Positions 51,584-60,353 of a stretch of 64,000 bases of DNA are shown one piece after another; the stretch's first letter is position 1; every line of letters starts with the position of its first letter. The notes beneath the pieces were generated by a model. The model was not told where the DNA came from and searched no databases. It saw only the letters and a list, made by a program, of their open reading frames with translations. The stretch lies in contig CAMDYG010000008.1 in NCBI GenBank assembly GCA_945910225.1, positions 1 through 64,000 on the forward strand, in the 5' to 3' direction. The stretch comes from an uncultured Eubacterium sp. Its GTDB lineage: Bacteria > Bacillota > Clostridia > Lachnospirales > Lachnospiraceae. Both the position numbers and the translations under genes were made by a program.

Positions 51584-51862
51584 CCTACAAAAATAGTCAA
51601 ATTTCAATTTTAGTACGTCAATAATTGGCACAATAATATGGAAATACCTACGAGATATAAGAAAAATAAGATTTAGTATGCTTTTAGGGTGGCTGACAAC
51701 TAACAAATGTGTGAATATAGAAACTATGAGATTGATGTTGAAGCATATGATGAATGAAAAACATACTAAAATTCTAATCTAAGCCTCATTAGTAGGTATG
51801 TTGGAAGTTAGAGAATGATAAAAAACATACTAAAGAGCTAAAAAAACATTTTTAGTAGGTAT
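51584..51862. repeat. Cluster of four CCTACTAAA/TTTAGTAGG-type units
   Basis: Units at 51584-51618, 51647-51681, 51762-51799 and 51826-51862. The first two are less conserved in the left arm. They fill most of the thiS-thiG gap, which has no coding frame and would be transcribed if thiSGHE is an operon. Confidence 0.75.
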
Positions 51863-51953
51863 TAGAGCATGCCCGGCGCAAGGGTCAAAGAAACCATGCC
51901 CTGAGGCTGGAGAATTTAAGATGAAAGAAAATATAGAGCAGGAGGAAGCAGAT

Positions 51954-52742
51954 ATGCAGGATAAGCAGGAATTCAAGAAAGAAGACAAATTAATTTTAGG
52001 AGGACATGAATTTAACAGCAGATTCATATTAGGCTCAGGAAAGTACAATGTGAATCTTATTAAGGCGGCTGTTGAGCAGGGCGGAGCAGAGATCATCACA
52101 CTTGCTCTTAGACGCGCCAATACAGAGAATAAGGAGAATATTCTTGATTTCATACCGAAAGGAGTAACGCTTCTTCCTAATACTTCAGGTGCGAGAAATG
52201 CAGAGGAAGCAGTAAGAATTGCAAGACTCAGCCGTGAGATGGGATGTGGGGATTTTGTAAAGATTGAGATTATGCATGATGCAAAATATCTTTTGCCTGA
52301 TAATTATGAGACAGTGAAAGCAACAGAAATACTTGCCAAGGAAGGATTTGTGGTAATGCCATACATGTATCCGGATCTTAATGTTGCAAGAGATTTGCAG
52401 AATGCAGGAGCAGCCTGTGTTATGCCGCTTGCTTCACCAATAGGAAGCAACAATGGACTTGCAACAAAAGCATTTATACAGATACTTATTGATGAAATTG
52501 ATCTGCCAATTATTGTGGATGCCGGTATTGGAAAGCCATCGCAGGCATGTGAGGCAATGGAGATGGGAGCAGCTGCAGTTATGGCTAATACAGCAATTGC
52601 GACAGCAGGAAATGTTCCAGCTATGGCAGAGGCATTTAAGAAGGCTATAGAAGCAGGAAGAAGCGCATATCTTACAGGAATGGGAAGAGTTCTTGCAAGA
52701 GGAGGAAGCGCATCAGATCCATTGACAGGATTCTTACGCTAA
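51954..52742 (+). CDS. thiG: Thiazole synthase ThiG
   Basis: 262 residues, TIM barrel. The active-site Lys is in [14 protein letters not shown] near 103-116, and the phosphate loops are [30 protein letters not shown] near 190-220. FILGSGKYN and [25 protein letters not shown] are family hallmarks. It assembles thiazole phosphate from DXP, dehydroglycine and ThiS thiocarboxylate. Start 51954 follows AGGAGG; an upstream ATG at 51921 follows CTGGAG and would add 11 residues. ThiH and ThiE follow. Confidence 0.95.
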   Translation: MQDKQEFKKEDKLILGGHEFNSRFILGSGKYNVNLIKAAVEQGGAEIITLALRRANTENKENILDFIPKGVTLLPNTSGARNAEEAVRIARLSREMGCGDFVKIEIMHDAKYLLPDNYETVKATEILAKEGFVVMPYMYPDLNVARDLQNAGAACVMPLASPIGSNNGLATKAFIQILIDEIDLPIIVDAGIGKPSQACEAMEMGAAAVMANTAIATAGNVPAMAEAFKKAIEAGRSAYLTGMGRVLARGGSASDPLTGFLR

Positions 52743-52869
52743 ATGTGACGAGCAATCCGCAAGAGGCATTGTTGGACAGATACAGGCAGAATATTGCCGG
52801 CAGACGCATAACTGCGGGAAATAATGCTTGCCCCAATATCAAAATATAAATAGAAAAGAAGGCAGAATA

Positions 52870-54129
52870 ATGAACGAAGAAAATCAGGTGTATTTTATAG
52901 ATAGTGACCAGCTTCCACCGGCAGCGTTAGAAAGAAAGCATAAGTTAGAGCAGGATCCGTCATTCAGAACTGACTATATGAAATATCTTGATGATATGGA
53001 GATTATAGATTCAGATATTAAGGACAAAGTCTTAAAGGCAATGGACGAGTACGACTATGATTCATACACGGCCGCAGATGTAGAGAGAGCATTGAGCAAA
53101 GATACATGCAATATAGAGGATTTCAAGGCATTGCTCTCGCCAGCTGCAGCACCTTACTTAGAGCAGATGGCAAGAAAAGCAGAGAATGAAACTAAGAAAC
53201 ATTTTGGAAATACAGTGTACATATTCACACCAATATATATAGCTAATTACTGCCAGAATTACTGTATATACTGCGGATTTAACTGCTACAATAACATTCA
53301 CAGAAAGAAGCTTTCAGTGGAAGAGATTGAGCATGAAATGAAAGTTATTTCTGATACAGGAATGGAAGAAATTCTGATACTTACAGGTGAGAGCAGAAAA
53401 TATTCAGATGTTGAATACATTGGCGAATCAGTTAAGATTGCAAAAAAATATTTCAAGAATATCGGAATAGAGATATATCCTGTAAATGTGGATGAGTATC
53501 GTTATCTTCACGAGTGCGGAGTTGATTATGTGACAGTGTTTCAGGAAACATATAATCCTGTTAAATATGAGACATTACATTTACTGGGACATAAGAGAGT
53601 ATGGCCATACAGATTTGATGCACAGGAAAGAGCGCTTATGGCAGGTATGAGAGGAGCAGGCTTTTCGGCGTTGCTTGGACTTGATGATTTCAGAAAGGAT
53701 GCTCTTGCTACAGCACTTCATGTATATTACCTTAACAGAAAATACCCACATGCTGAGCTGAGTCTTAGCTGTCCAAGACTCCGTCCGATAATCAATAATG
53801 ATAAGATTAATCCAAGAGATGTCGGTGAAAAGCAGTTATGTCAGGTGCTTTGTGCTTACAGGCTGTTTCTCCCATATGTGGGAATAACAGTTTCAAGCCG
53901 TGAGAGTGCACAATTCAGGAACGGAATTACCAAGATATGTGCCACTAAGGTTTCAGCAGGTGTTTCAACCGGTATAGGAGATCATGAGTCCAAGTATACT
54001 GGAAAAGAGGATGAGGATGTAGGGGATGAACAGTTTGAGATTAATGACATCCGTTCATTTGAAAAAATGTACAAAGATATGGAGGATGGCGGGCTTCAGC
54101 CTGTCGTGAACGAATATATCTATGTGTAG
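52870..54129 (+). CDS. thiH: 2-iminoacetate synthase ThiH (radical SAM)
   Basis: 419 residues. The radical-SAM CxxxCxxC is NYCQNYCIYCGF near 130-140, followed by the ThiH C-terminal BATS-like domain. Family features include LTGESRKYSDVEYI, LGHKRVWPYRFDAQERAL and SVSAGVSTGIGDH-like VSAGVSTGIGDHE. It cleaves tyrosine with SAM to give dehydroglycine for ThiG, an oxygen-sensitive route used by anaerobes instead of glycine oxidase ThiO. The start at 52870 follows AAGAAGG; a longer frame from 52828 is less likely. Its stop overlaps thiE by 8 bp. Confidence 0.95.
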   Translation: MNEENQVYFIDSDQLPPAALERKHKLEQDPSFRTDYMKYLDDMEIIDSDIKDKVLKAMDEYDYDSYTAADVERALSKDTCNIEDFKALLSPAAAPYLEQMARKAENETKKHFGNTVYIFTPIYIANYCQNYCIYCGFNCYNNIHRKKLSVEEIEHEMKVISDTGMEEILILTGESRKYSDVEYIGESVKIAKKYFKNIGIEIYPVNVDEYRYLHECGVDYVTVFQETYNPVKYETLHLLGHKRVWPYRFDAQERALMAGMRGAGFSALLGLDDFRKDALATALHVYYLNRKYPHAELSLSCPRLRPIINNDKINPRDVGEKQLCQVLCAYRLFLPYVGITVSSRESAQFRNGITKICATKVSAGVSTGIGDHESKYTGKEDEDVGDEQFEINDIRSFEKMYKDMEDGGLQPVVNEYIYV

Positions 54130-54745
54130 ACAGAATCAATATGTATGTGTTACAAACAGATACCTTATAAGGACAGGGGAAGATTCTGGTTGCACTAAGG
54201 AAAGATATCTGGAGCAGATAAAAAAATGTGTCAGGCTAAGACCGGCAGCTCTTATATTAAGAGAAAAGGATCTTGATGCAACCAGTTATTGTGAACTCGC
54301 AAAGCAGGTTAACAGAATATGTGAAGACGGCAGAGTGAAAATGTTTATTCATGGGGAGTTTGCTTGTCATAATACGGACATAATGCAATATACGGGATGT
54401 CATAATATACATATGTCAATAAAGCAGTTCATGAATGAATCCGATGATTATATTGTTAAAGCAGATTGTATAAGTGTTTCGTGCCATAGTGTCTCTGAAG
54501 CACAGTATGCAGCAGAGAATGGAGCGTCACAGATAATAGCGGGCACAATATTTGAAACAGAGTGCAAACCCGGAAAGAAAGGCGATGGACTTGAGTATTT
54601 AAATGAAGTTGCTGACAGGGTACACTCAATTAACCAGGAGATAAAGGTGTATGCTATTGGAGGAATAAAGCCGGATAATATACAGCAGGTTATTAGGGCA
54701 GGAGCTGATGGAGGCTGCATGATGTCGTGGTTTATGACGCATTGA
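54122..54745 (+). CDS. thiE: Thiamine-phosphate synthase ThiE (or TenI-like)
   Basis: 207 residues, TIM barrel. The substrate loops are RPAALILREKDLDATSYCELAKQV near 37-62, GCHNIHMSIKQF near 92-103, SVSCHSVSEAQYAAENGASQIIAGTIFETECKPGKKGDGLEYL near 117-158 and AIGGIKPDNIQQVIRAGADGG. ThiE couples HMP-PP to thiazole phosphate; TenI is the aromatising paralogue. The LREK and later SCHS motifs fit either, so the assignment to ThiE is moderate. It starts inside thiH (ATGTGTAG), and the first codons include Cys-rich MCRQNQYVCV. Confidence 0.82.
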   Translation: MCRQNQYVCVTNRYLIRTGEDSGCTKERYLEQIKKCVRLRPAALILREKDLDATSYCELAKQVNRICEDGRVKMFIHGEFACHNTDIMQYTGCHNIHMSIKQFMNESDDYIVKADCISVSCHSVSEAQYAAENGASQIIAGTIFETECKPGKKGDGLEYLNEVADRVHSINQEIKVYAIGGIKPDNIQQVIRAGADGGCMMSWFMTH

Positions 54746-54796
54746 TTTTACAAAATTTATATATAAATATGGTTTTGCCTTTTACATGAAAAGGTT

Positions 54797-54877
54797 ATTA
54801 TTAGCCTGCATTAAAGGAATGGACAGCCAGAAGACGAGGATGGCTGTCGCATCCAGAGATGCAGGCGTGTTAATAAT
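54797..54877 (+). promoter_or_regulatory. Structured leader of the HPr-like gene
   Basis: ATTATTA/TAATAAT and CCTGCAT (54805-54811)/ATGCAGG (54859-54865) close a helix around hairpin GACAGCC (54822-54828)/GGCTGTC (54842-54848), whose loop holds GACGAGGA. It ends about 20 nt before the ribosome site GGGTGGGA. No known riboswitch class is recognised. Confidence 0.5.
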
Positions 54878-54901
54878 GATTATAGAAAGGGTGGGATACA
54901 T

Positions 54902-55126
54902 ATGGAGATAACTATAAACAACATAGATAAAGTAAGACGTTTTGTAGATATTGTATCAAGATTTGACTGTGACATTGATCTGGTAAGCGGACATACGATG
55001 GTGGATGCGAAGTCAATACTCGGAATATTCAGCCTTAACATTATGAAGCCGATGACTATGATAATTCATGATGATGCAGATAAGGTACAGGTAATAAAAA
55101 ACAGTCTTAAGGCATTCGCAGCGTAA
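54902..55126 (+). CDS. HPr-like protein lacking the active-site His
   Basis: 74 residues. The Ser46 region is clear (DAKSILGIFSLNI near 36-48), but the usual GLHARPA around His15 is replaced by DKVRRFVDIVSRF. It therefore resembles Crh more than HPr: a possible regulatory phospho-Ser cofactor for CcpA-type repression rather than a sugar phosphotransferase carrier. Similar HPr-like singletons are found in clostridia. It has a structured leader and its own terminator, so it is monocistronic. Confidence 0.8.
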   Translation: MEITINNIDKVRRFVDIVSRFDCDIDLVSGHTMVDAKSILGIFSLNIMKPMTMIIHDDADKVQVIKNSLKAFAA

Positions 55127-55138
55127 GCTGCTTTTTTT
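55118..55138 (+). terminator. Terminator overlapping HPr-like gene end
   Basis: GCAGC pairs with GCTGC over GTAA, then seven T's; the stop codon lies in the hairpin. Confidence 0.85.
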
Positions 55139-55180
55139 ATGCCCTGAAAGAATTCTTGCTGTGTCATTGCTGAATGTCAA

Positions 55181-55231
55181 TTTACTATTGATTTACACAT
55201 TATTTACATTTCTCCGATAGTAGAATTTACA
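55181..55231 (+). promoter_or_regulatory. PHO-box-like repeats upstream of ppk
   Basis: TTTACT (55181), TTTACA (55192) and TTTACA (55203) are exactly 11 bp apart; a fourth TTTACA is at 55226, 23 bp on. TAGAAT (55221-55226) could be the -10. The same spacing occurs before pstS (45796, 45807, 45830), which supports shared control by a PhoP-like regulator. Confidence 0.6.
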
Positions 55232-55358
55232 TATCAATGTGACAATAAAATTATTGCCAAAGAGCAGGCTTTATGTCTGCGGAATGGGGAATGATATGGG
55301 ATTCACAGATGTTAAGAAAAGAATTTTGGATTACTTTAGAAAAAAGGAGAATGGGGTA

Positions 55359-57440
55359 ATGAATAAGAACACTAAAGAAAATATGGAAAATGTATGTTAT
55401 ACCAACAGGGAATTGTCATGGCTTGCATTTAACGAGAGAGTGTTAAATGAAGCTGCTAATCCTAAAGTGCCGCTTGCAGAGAGGCTTACATTTGCATCAA
55501 TATATCAGACTAATCTGGATGAATTCTTTATGGTAAGAGTAGGTACTCTTATGATGCAGATGCAGCTTCAGGAAAAAGAAAGAGATAATAAAACAGGGAT
55601 GACAAGTGAAGAACAGGTAAGTGCAATACTTGATAAGGTCAGTGGGCTTGAAAAGAAAAAGGCCCGTGTTTATGAGCAGCTTATGGGAGAACTGGAAACG
55701 GCGGGTATTCGTATTATTAATTTTAATAAACTTTCTAATGACGAAGGAGCTATGCTGGAATCATATTTTGATATGCATATAGCACCATTCCTTTCACCTA
55801 TGATCATCGGACAGCAGCAGCCTTTTCCATTTCTGTCCAATAAACAGTTGTATGCAATTGTGCTTATGAAGACTAAGAAGGGAAAGAACAAGATAGGAAT
55901 AGTACCATGCTCTAACAGTGTCTTTAAGCGTCTGATAGAGATTCCAACAAGACCGGGAACATTTATGCTGTCTGAAGAACTTATCCTGCATTTTGTATCT
56001 AAGCTTTATGAAAAATATGAGATTGTGGAAAAGTCAGTTATGAGAGTAATAAGAAATGCAGATATTGATGCAGGCTCTCTTGATGATGAAGATCTTGATT
56101 ACAGGAATATGATGGAACACATGGTTAAGCAGAGAAACAGGCTTAACCCGGTATGCGTCCAGTTAAATAGAGAAATAAACGACAAAGCAAAGAAAAAGCT
56201 GACAGATTACCTTGAAATCGGGGCAAAACATTTGATAGAGGAGAATACACCACTTGATATGTCTTTTGTGTTCCAGCTGCAGGGTGTGTTAAAGGATAAG
56301 CAGGAGTTATTTTATAAAAAACGTGTACCACAGCCAAGCTGTGAATTAAATATTACAGAGAAGATAATCCCTCAGATAGAGAAGAAAGATGTTGTGCTTT
56401 CGTATCCTTTTGAAAGTATGAGACCTTTTATTGCAATGCTTGAGGAAGCGGCTAAAGATCCAACAGTTGTGTCTATTAAGATGACACTGTACAGGGTAGC
56501 TGACAGAAGTAAGATTGTTGATACACTTATTGAAGCTGCCGAGAATGGAAAAGAGGTTATTGTACTTGTTGAATTAAGGGCAAGATTTGATGAAGCCAAT
56601 AATATTGAGATGTCCAAGAGGCTTGAGGAAGCCGGATGCCAGCTCCTGTATGGACTTGGAGAATATAAGGTACACTCCAAGCTGTGCCTTATAACACGTT
56701 CAGTCAATAATACATTTTCATATATAACCCAGATAGGAACTGGCAATTATAATGAAAAAACTTCAAGATTGTACACAGATCTGTCACTTATTACAGCCAA
56801 TGAACAGATTGGTGCTGATGCAGCCGCTGTATTTGCAGCGTTACAGAAAGGAGAGACAGTCGATGAGTCTGATCAGCTTCTTGTAGCGCCAAAGTGCCTG
56901 CAAAACAGGATTCTTTCCATGATTGACGAACAGATAGAGAAAGTACACAATGGAGAAGAAGGGTACATTGGAGTTAAGATTAATTCGCTTACAGATAAAG
57001 TTATTATTGAAAAGCTGATTGAAGCATCACAGGCGGGCGTTAAAATAGAACTTGAGATTAGAGGAATATGCTGTATTAAACCGGGAGTTAAGGGGTATAC
57101 AGATAATATCCGTGTAGTAAGTGTTGTTGGACGTTTTCTCGAACATTCAAGAATATATCGTTTTGGAAGAGGAGAGGATCAGAAGATATACATTGCATCA
57201 GCAGATTTTATGACAAGGAATACAACCAGAAGGGTTGAGGTTGCAGCTCCTGTACTTGATAAACATTGTCAGGACCGCATAGTGCATATATTTGATCTTA
57301 TTATGCAGGATGATGAGAAGGGAAAAGAACAGAACAGCAACGGAGTATATTGTGACAGGCATATTAATAATCCTAAGATCGATTCGCAGGAAATGTTATA
57401 TGAAGAGAGCTATGTCGCAGCAGGTAATTTACATAAATAA
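55359..57440 (+). CDS. ppk: Polyphosphate kinase 1
   Basis: 693 residues from this start, the usual PPK1 length. N domain: TNRELSWLAFNERVLNEA; head and catalytic domains contain phospho-histidine loop KVHSKLCLITR near 440 and the second conserved His in FLEHSRIYRFG near 600. RVADRSKIVDTLIEAAENGKEVIVLVELRARFDEANN and TGNYNEKTSRLYTD are diagnostic. It makes polyphosphate reversibly from ATP. Frames from 55239 or 55296 are open but add an unusual N-terminus; 55359 has AAGGAGA. PHO-like repeats precede it. Confidence 0.95.
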   Translation: MNKNTKENMENVCYTNRELSWLAFNERVLNEAANPKVPLAERLTFASIYQTNLDEFFMVRVGTLMMQMQLQEKERDNKTGMTSEEQVSAILDKVSGLEKKKARVYEQLMGELETAGIRIINFNKLSNDEGAMLESYFDMHIAPFLSPMIIGQQQPFPFLSNKQLYAIVLMKTKKGKNKIGIVPCSNSVFKRLIEIPTRPGTFMLSEELILHFVSKLYEKYEIVEKSVMRVIRNADIDAGSLDDEDLDYRNMMEHMVKQRNRLNPVCVQLNREINDKAKKKLTDYLEIGAKHLIEENTPLDMSFVFQLQGVLKDKQELFYKKRVPQPSCELNITEKIIPQIEKKDVVLSYPFESMRPFIAMLEEAAKDPTVVSIKMTLYRVADRSKIVDTLIEAAENGKEVIVLVELRARFDEANNIEMSKRLEEAGCQLLYGLGEYKVHSKLCLITRSVNNTFSYITQIGTGNYNEKTSRLYTDLSLITANEQIGADAAAVFAALQKGETVDESDQLLVAPKCLQNRILSMIDEQIEKVHNGEEGYIGVKINSLTDKVIIEKLIEASQAGVKIELEIRGICCIKPGVKGYTDNIRVVSVVGRFLEHSRIYRFGRGEDQKIYIASADFMTRNTTRRVEVAAPVLDKHCQDRIVHIFDLIMQDDEKGKEQNSNGVYCDRHINNPKIDSQEMLYEESYVAAGNLHK

Positions 57441-57454
57441 GGGGGATAATAGGA

Positions 57455-58531
57455 ATGAAGATAGGAATGCTTACAAGTGGAGGAGACTGTCAGTCTCTTA
57501 ATGCAGCAATGAGAGGAGTTGCCAAAACTTTATACAATAATTCAAAGGATGTTGAGATATATGGTTTTCTTGATGGTTACAGAGGGATGATTGCTAAGAA
57601 TTATAAGCTGATGAAAGAAGATGATTTCAGCGGGATTCTTACAGAAGGTGGAACGATACTAGGAACGTCCAGAACACCTTTCAAATATATTAATGAACCT
57701 GACGAGGAGGGACGGGACAAGATAGCAAGCATGATCAAGACATATAAGGAGCTTAAACTAGACTGTCTTGTAATGCTTGGAGGAAATGGGTCTCATAAGA
57801 CAGCAGCACTTTTGTCAGAAGAGGGGCTTAATGTGGTTACTCTTCCTAAGACAATTGATAATGACATTGAAGGTACGGAAATGAGTTTTGGATTTCAGTC
57901 TGCAATAGATGTTGCAACAAGGACTATAGATGAAATCCATACTACAGCAGCATCACACAGCAGAGTGTTTATTGTTGAAATAATGGGACATAAGACAGGA
58001 TGGCTTACTCTGCATGCTGGAATTGCAGGCGGGGCAGATATCATACTTATACCAGAGATACCATATAATGTTGATGAGATTGTAAAAACGATAAAAATGC
58101 GTGAAAAACAGGGTAAGAAGTTTACGATTATTGCAATGGCAGAGGGGGCAGTATCACTGGAGGATATCAAGCTTTCTAAGAAAGAGTTAAAAGAAAAGAA
58201 AAAAACATATGTATTTCCATCGGTTGCATATCAGTTAAGTGATGAACTTCAGAAAATGGCTGGTCAGGAAGTAAGAGTTACAATACCGGGACATGTACAG
58301 CGGGGAGGAATCCCAAGTGCAGGAGACAGAACTCTTGCTACAAGAATCGGGATTATGGCTGCACAGCTTATATTGAAGAAAGAGTATGGCAATATGGTGT
58401 GCGTTAAGGATGGAAGATTTTCTAAAGTGTCACTTGAAGAGGTTGCAGGAAAAACCAAAATGGTTGATGCTGATAATGAACTTATAAGACAGGCAGAACT
58501 GCTTGGAATAAGTCTTGGCAGAAAAGCCTGA
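57455..58531 (+). CDS. 6-phosphofructokinase, group III-like
   Basis: 358 residues, longer than the 320 of PfkA. Motifs: LTSGGDCQSLNAAMRG near 6, LGTSRTPF near 69, GGNGSHKTAAL near 104, LPKTIDNDIEGTEMSFGF near 125, and EIMGHKTGWLTLHAGIAGGAD near 170. The position equal to E. coli Gly104 is Gly (ATP-type), whereas that equal to Gly124 is Lys (PKTIDND), as in PPi-type and some ATP-dependent mixed enzymes. The neighbouring Asp of GGDGS is Asn here. The phosphoryl donor is therefore uncertain. It follows ppk by 14 bp and may share its transcript. Confidence 0.88.
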   Translation: MKIGMLTSGGDCQSLNAAMRGVAKTLYNNSKDVEIYGFLDGYRGMIAKNYKLMKEDDFSGILTEGGTILGTSRTPFKYINEPDEEGRDKIASMIKTYKELKLDCLVMLGGNGSHKTAALLSEEGLNVVTLPKTIDNDIEGTEMSFGFQSAIDVATRTIDEIHTTAASHSRVFIVEIMGHKTGWLTLHAGIAGGADIILIPEIPYNVDEIVKTIKMREKQGKKFTIIAMAEGAVSLEDIKLSKKELKEKKKTYVFPSVAYQLSDELQKMAGQEVRVTIPGHVQRGGIPSAGDRTLATRIGIMAAQLILKKEYGNMVCVKDGRFSKVSLEEVAGKTKMVDADNELIRQAELLGISLGRKA

Positions 58532-58543
58532 GTAGTATATAAT
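58515..58543 (+). promoter_or_regulatory. uppP promoter, overlapping pfk end
   Basis: TTGGCA (58515-58520), 17 bp, TATAAT (58538-58543), 46 bp before uppP. The -35 lies inside the last codons of the phosphofructokinase gene. Confidence 0.75.
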
Positions 58544-58589
58544 ACATGGCAAATGGCTTAAGAATAATTATAGATTTAAGGAGAAGTTC

Positions 58590-59438
58590 ATGTTATTAGA
58601 AATTTTAAAAGCTATTCTTTTCGGTATTGTGGAAGGAATTACGGAATGGTTGCCTATAAGCAGTACAGGACATATGATTTTACTTGACCGGGTTGTTAAA
58701 CTGAATGTTTCAGCTGATTTTTACAATATGTTCCAGGTTGTCATACAGCTGGGTGCAATAATGGCTGTTGTTATATTATTCTGGAATAAGTTATGGCCTT
58801 TCTATATGAAAAAGACTGACAACGGAAAGAAGGCAGCCTGCAAAGAGGGAGCTATTTCTATGTGGATTAAGATAATAGTTGCCTGTATTCCGGCAGCAAT
58901 CGTCGGAGTATTGTTTGATGATAAGATAGACGAATTGTTTTATCATCCAGTCCCTGTTGCAATTGCACTTATTGTTGTTGGTATACTTTTTATTATTGTT
59001 GAGACTGCCAAGAAAGACAGCAGTCCTGTAATTAACAGCATAGGAGAAATATCTTATAAGGCTGCTGTTATAATTGGTCTTTTCCAGCTGGTTGCAGCTG
59101 TTTTTCCAGGGACATCACGTTCGGGGGCAACTATTATAGGAGCGCTTATTATTGGCGTATCAAGAGCTACAGCTGCAGAGTTTACATTTTTCCTTGCTGT
59201 ACCAGTTATGTTTGGAGCAAGTCTTTTAAAGATTGTCAAATACATACTTAAGGGAATGGTTATGACAGGAACTGAGTGGATAGTTCTGGTTGTAGGATGC
59301 CTTGTAGCATTTTTTGTTTCAATATTCGTAATTAAGTTCCTTATGGGATATATTAAGAAACATGATTTCAAAGTTTTTGGTGTATATAGAATTATTCTTG
59401 GTATTGCAGTTATAGCACTGAGCTTTGTACTCTTCTAG
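58590..59438 (+). CDS. uppP: Undecaprenyl-diphosphatase (BacA/UppP)
   Basis: 282 residues, about eight membrane helices. The catalytic motifs are ILFGIVEGITEWLPISSTGHMIL near 9-31 and FPGTSRSGATIIGALIIGVSR near 170-190. It recycles the lipid carrier C55-PP to C55-P for cell-wall assembly at the outer membrane face, and gives bacitracin tolerance when abundant. It has its own promoter. A terminator follows. Confidence 0.96.
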   Translation: MLLEILKAILFGIVEGITEWLPISSTGHMILLDRVVKLNVSADFYNMFQVVIQLGAIMAVVILFWNKLWPFYMKKTDNGKKAACKEGAISMWIKIIVACIPAAIVGVLFDDKIDELFYHPVPVAIALIVVGILFIIVETAKKDSSPVINSIGEISYKAAVIIGLFQLVAAVFPGTSRSGATIIGALIIGVSRATAAEFTFFLAVPVMFGASLLKIVKYILKGMVMTGTEWIVLVVGCLVAFFVSIFVIKFLMGYIKKHDFKVFGVYRIILGIAVIALSFVLF

Positions 59439-59458
59439 AAAAGAAATATTATGATATT

Positions 59459-59510
59459 AAACCGGTGGCTTCTTCTGATGCATATGTACAGGGGAAGCTT
59501 CCGGTTTTAT
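59459..59510 (+). terminator. Terminator after uppP
   Basis: AAACCGG...GGCTTC pairs with GAAGC...CCGGTTTT across a 20 nt loop, ending in T's. Confidence 0.7.
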
Positions 59511-59552
59511 CTGTTTCATAACGTCTATATCAATATAATGGGAGCATTAAGA

Positions 59553-60254
59553 ATGAATATAATAGGGCATATTACAACAGACTTTCCAACTAAATTCGGA
59601 ATCCCGAGGCAGAGTGGTCTGATAGAGGAACTTAAAGGTGTTATAACATTTGAACCTGAATACAGACATTCTGAGGCATTCAGGGGACTGGAGGAATTCT
59701 CGCATATATGGATACTGTGGGAGTTTTCAAAGAATAATAAGAAAAACTGGTCAGCAACTGTTACGCCTCCAAGACTTGGAGGAAAGGTACGGATGGGAGT
59801 GTTTGCAACAAGAGCACCATTCAGACCCAATAATATAGGGTTATCATGTGTCAGATTAGATCATATAGAATATACAGATGACAAAGGACCATTATTATAT
59901 GTTTCAGGTGTAGATATGGCTGATGGCACACCTGTATATGATATAAAGCCATATATAAAATTTACAGATGCCCATCCTGAGGCTGAAGATGGATTTACAG
60001 CGGATACCTACAACAAGAATCTGAAAGTAATATTTCCATCGGACCTTCTAGCAATAATGCCAGAAAACAAGCAGGCGGCAGCAATAAAAATTCTGGAACA
60101 GGATCCGAGACCAGCGTACGATACAGACGAAACGAGGGCTTATGGGGTAACATTTGCAAACTTCGATATAAGGTTCAAAGTCAGTGCGGATGTATTAACT
60201 GTATTTGAAGTGGTGGATTTAAATTCGGCTGGTAATTATAGGAAAATAAAGTGA
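59553..60254 (+). CDS. trmO: tRNA t6A37 methyltransferase TrmO (TsaA family)
   Basis: 233 residues of the TsaA/UPF0066 beta-barrel family. Hallmarks: FPTKFGIPRQSGLIEELKG near 12-30, SHIWILWEFSKN near 50, VTPPRLGGKVRMGVFATRAPFRPNNIGLSCVRLD near 67-100 and the C-terminal DPRPAYDTDETRAYGV. TrmO methylates N6-threonylcarbamoyladenosine at tRNA position 37 with SAM. The start at 59553 follows GGGAG; a longer frame from 59451 runs through the uppP terminator and is rejected. The gene stands alone. Confidence 0.92.
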   Translation: MNIIGHITTDFPTKFGIPRQSGLIEELKGVITFEPEYRHSEAFRGLEEFSHIWILWEFSKNNKKNWSATVTPPRLGGKVRMGVFATRAPFRPNNIGLSCVRLDHIEYTDDKGPLLYVSGVDMADGTPVYDIKPYIKFTDAHPEAEDGFTADTYNKNLKVIFPSDLLAIMPENKQAAAIKILEQDPRPAYDTDETRAYGVTFANFDIRFKVSADVLTVFEVVDLNSAGNYRKIK

Positions 60255-60353
60255 GCTGATCAACCAAATACTTGATAATCACTCTAAAATGTGATTTACT
60301 AATATGGACTGGGTAAACAATTAATGTTGCTATTGGAATAAAGGAGGAGCTAT

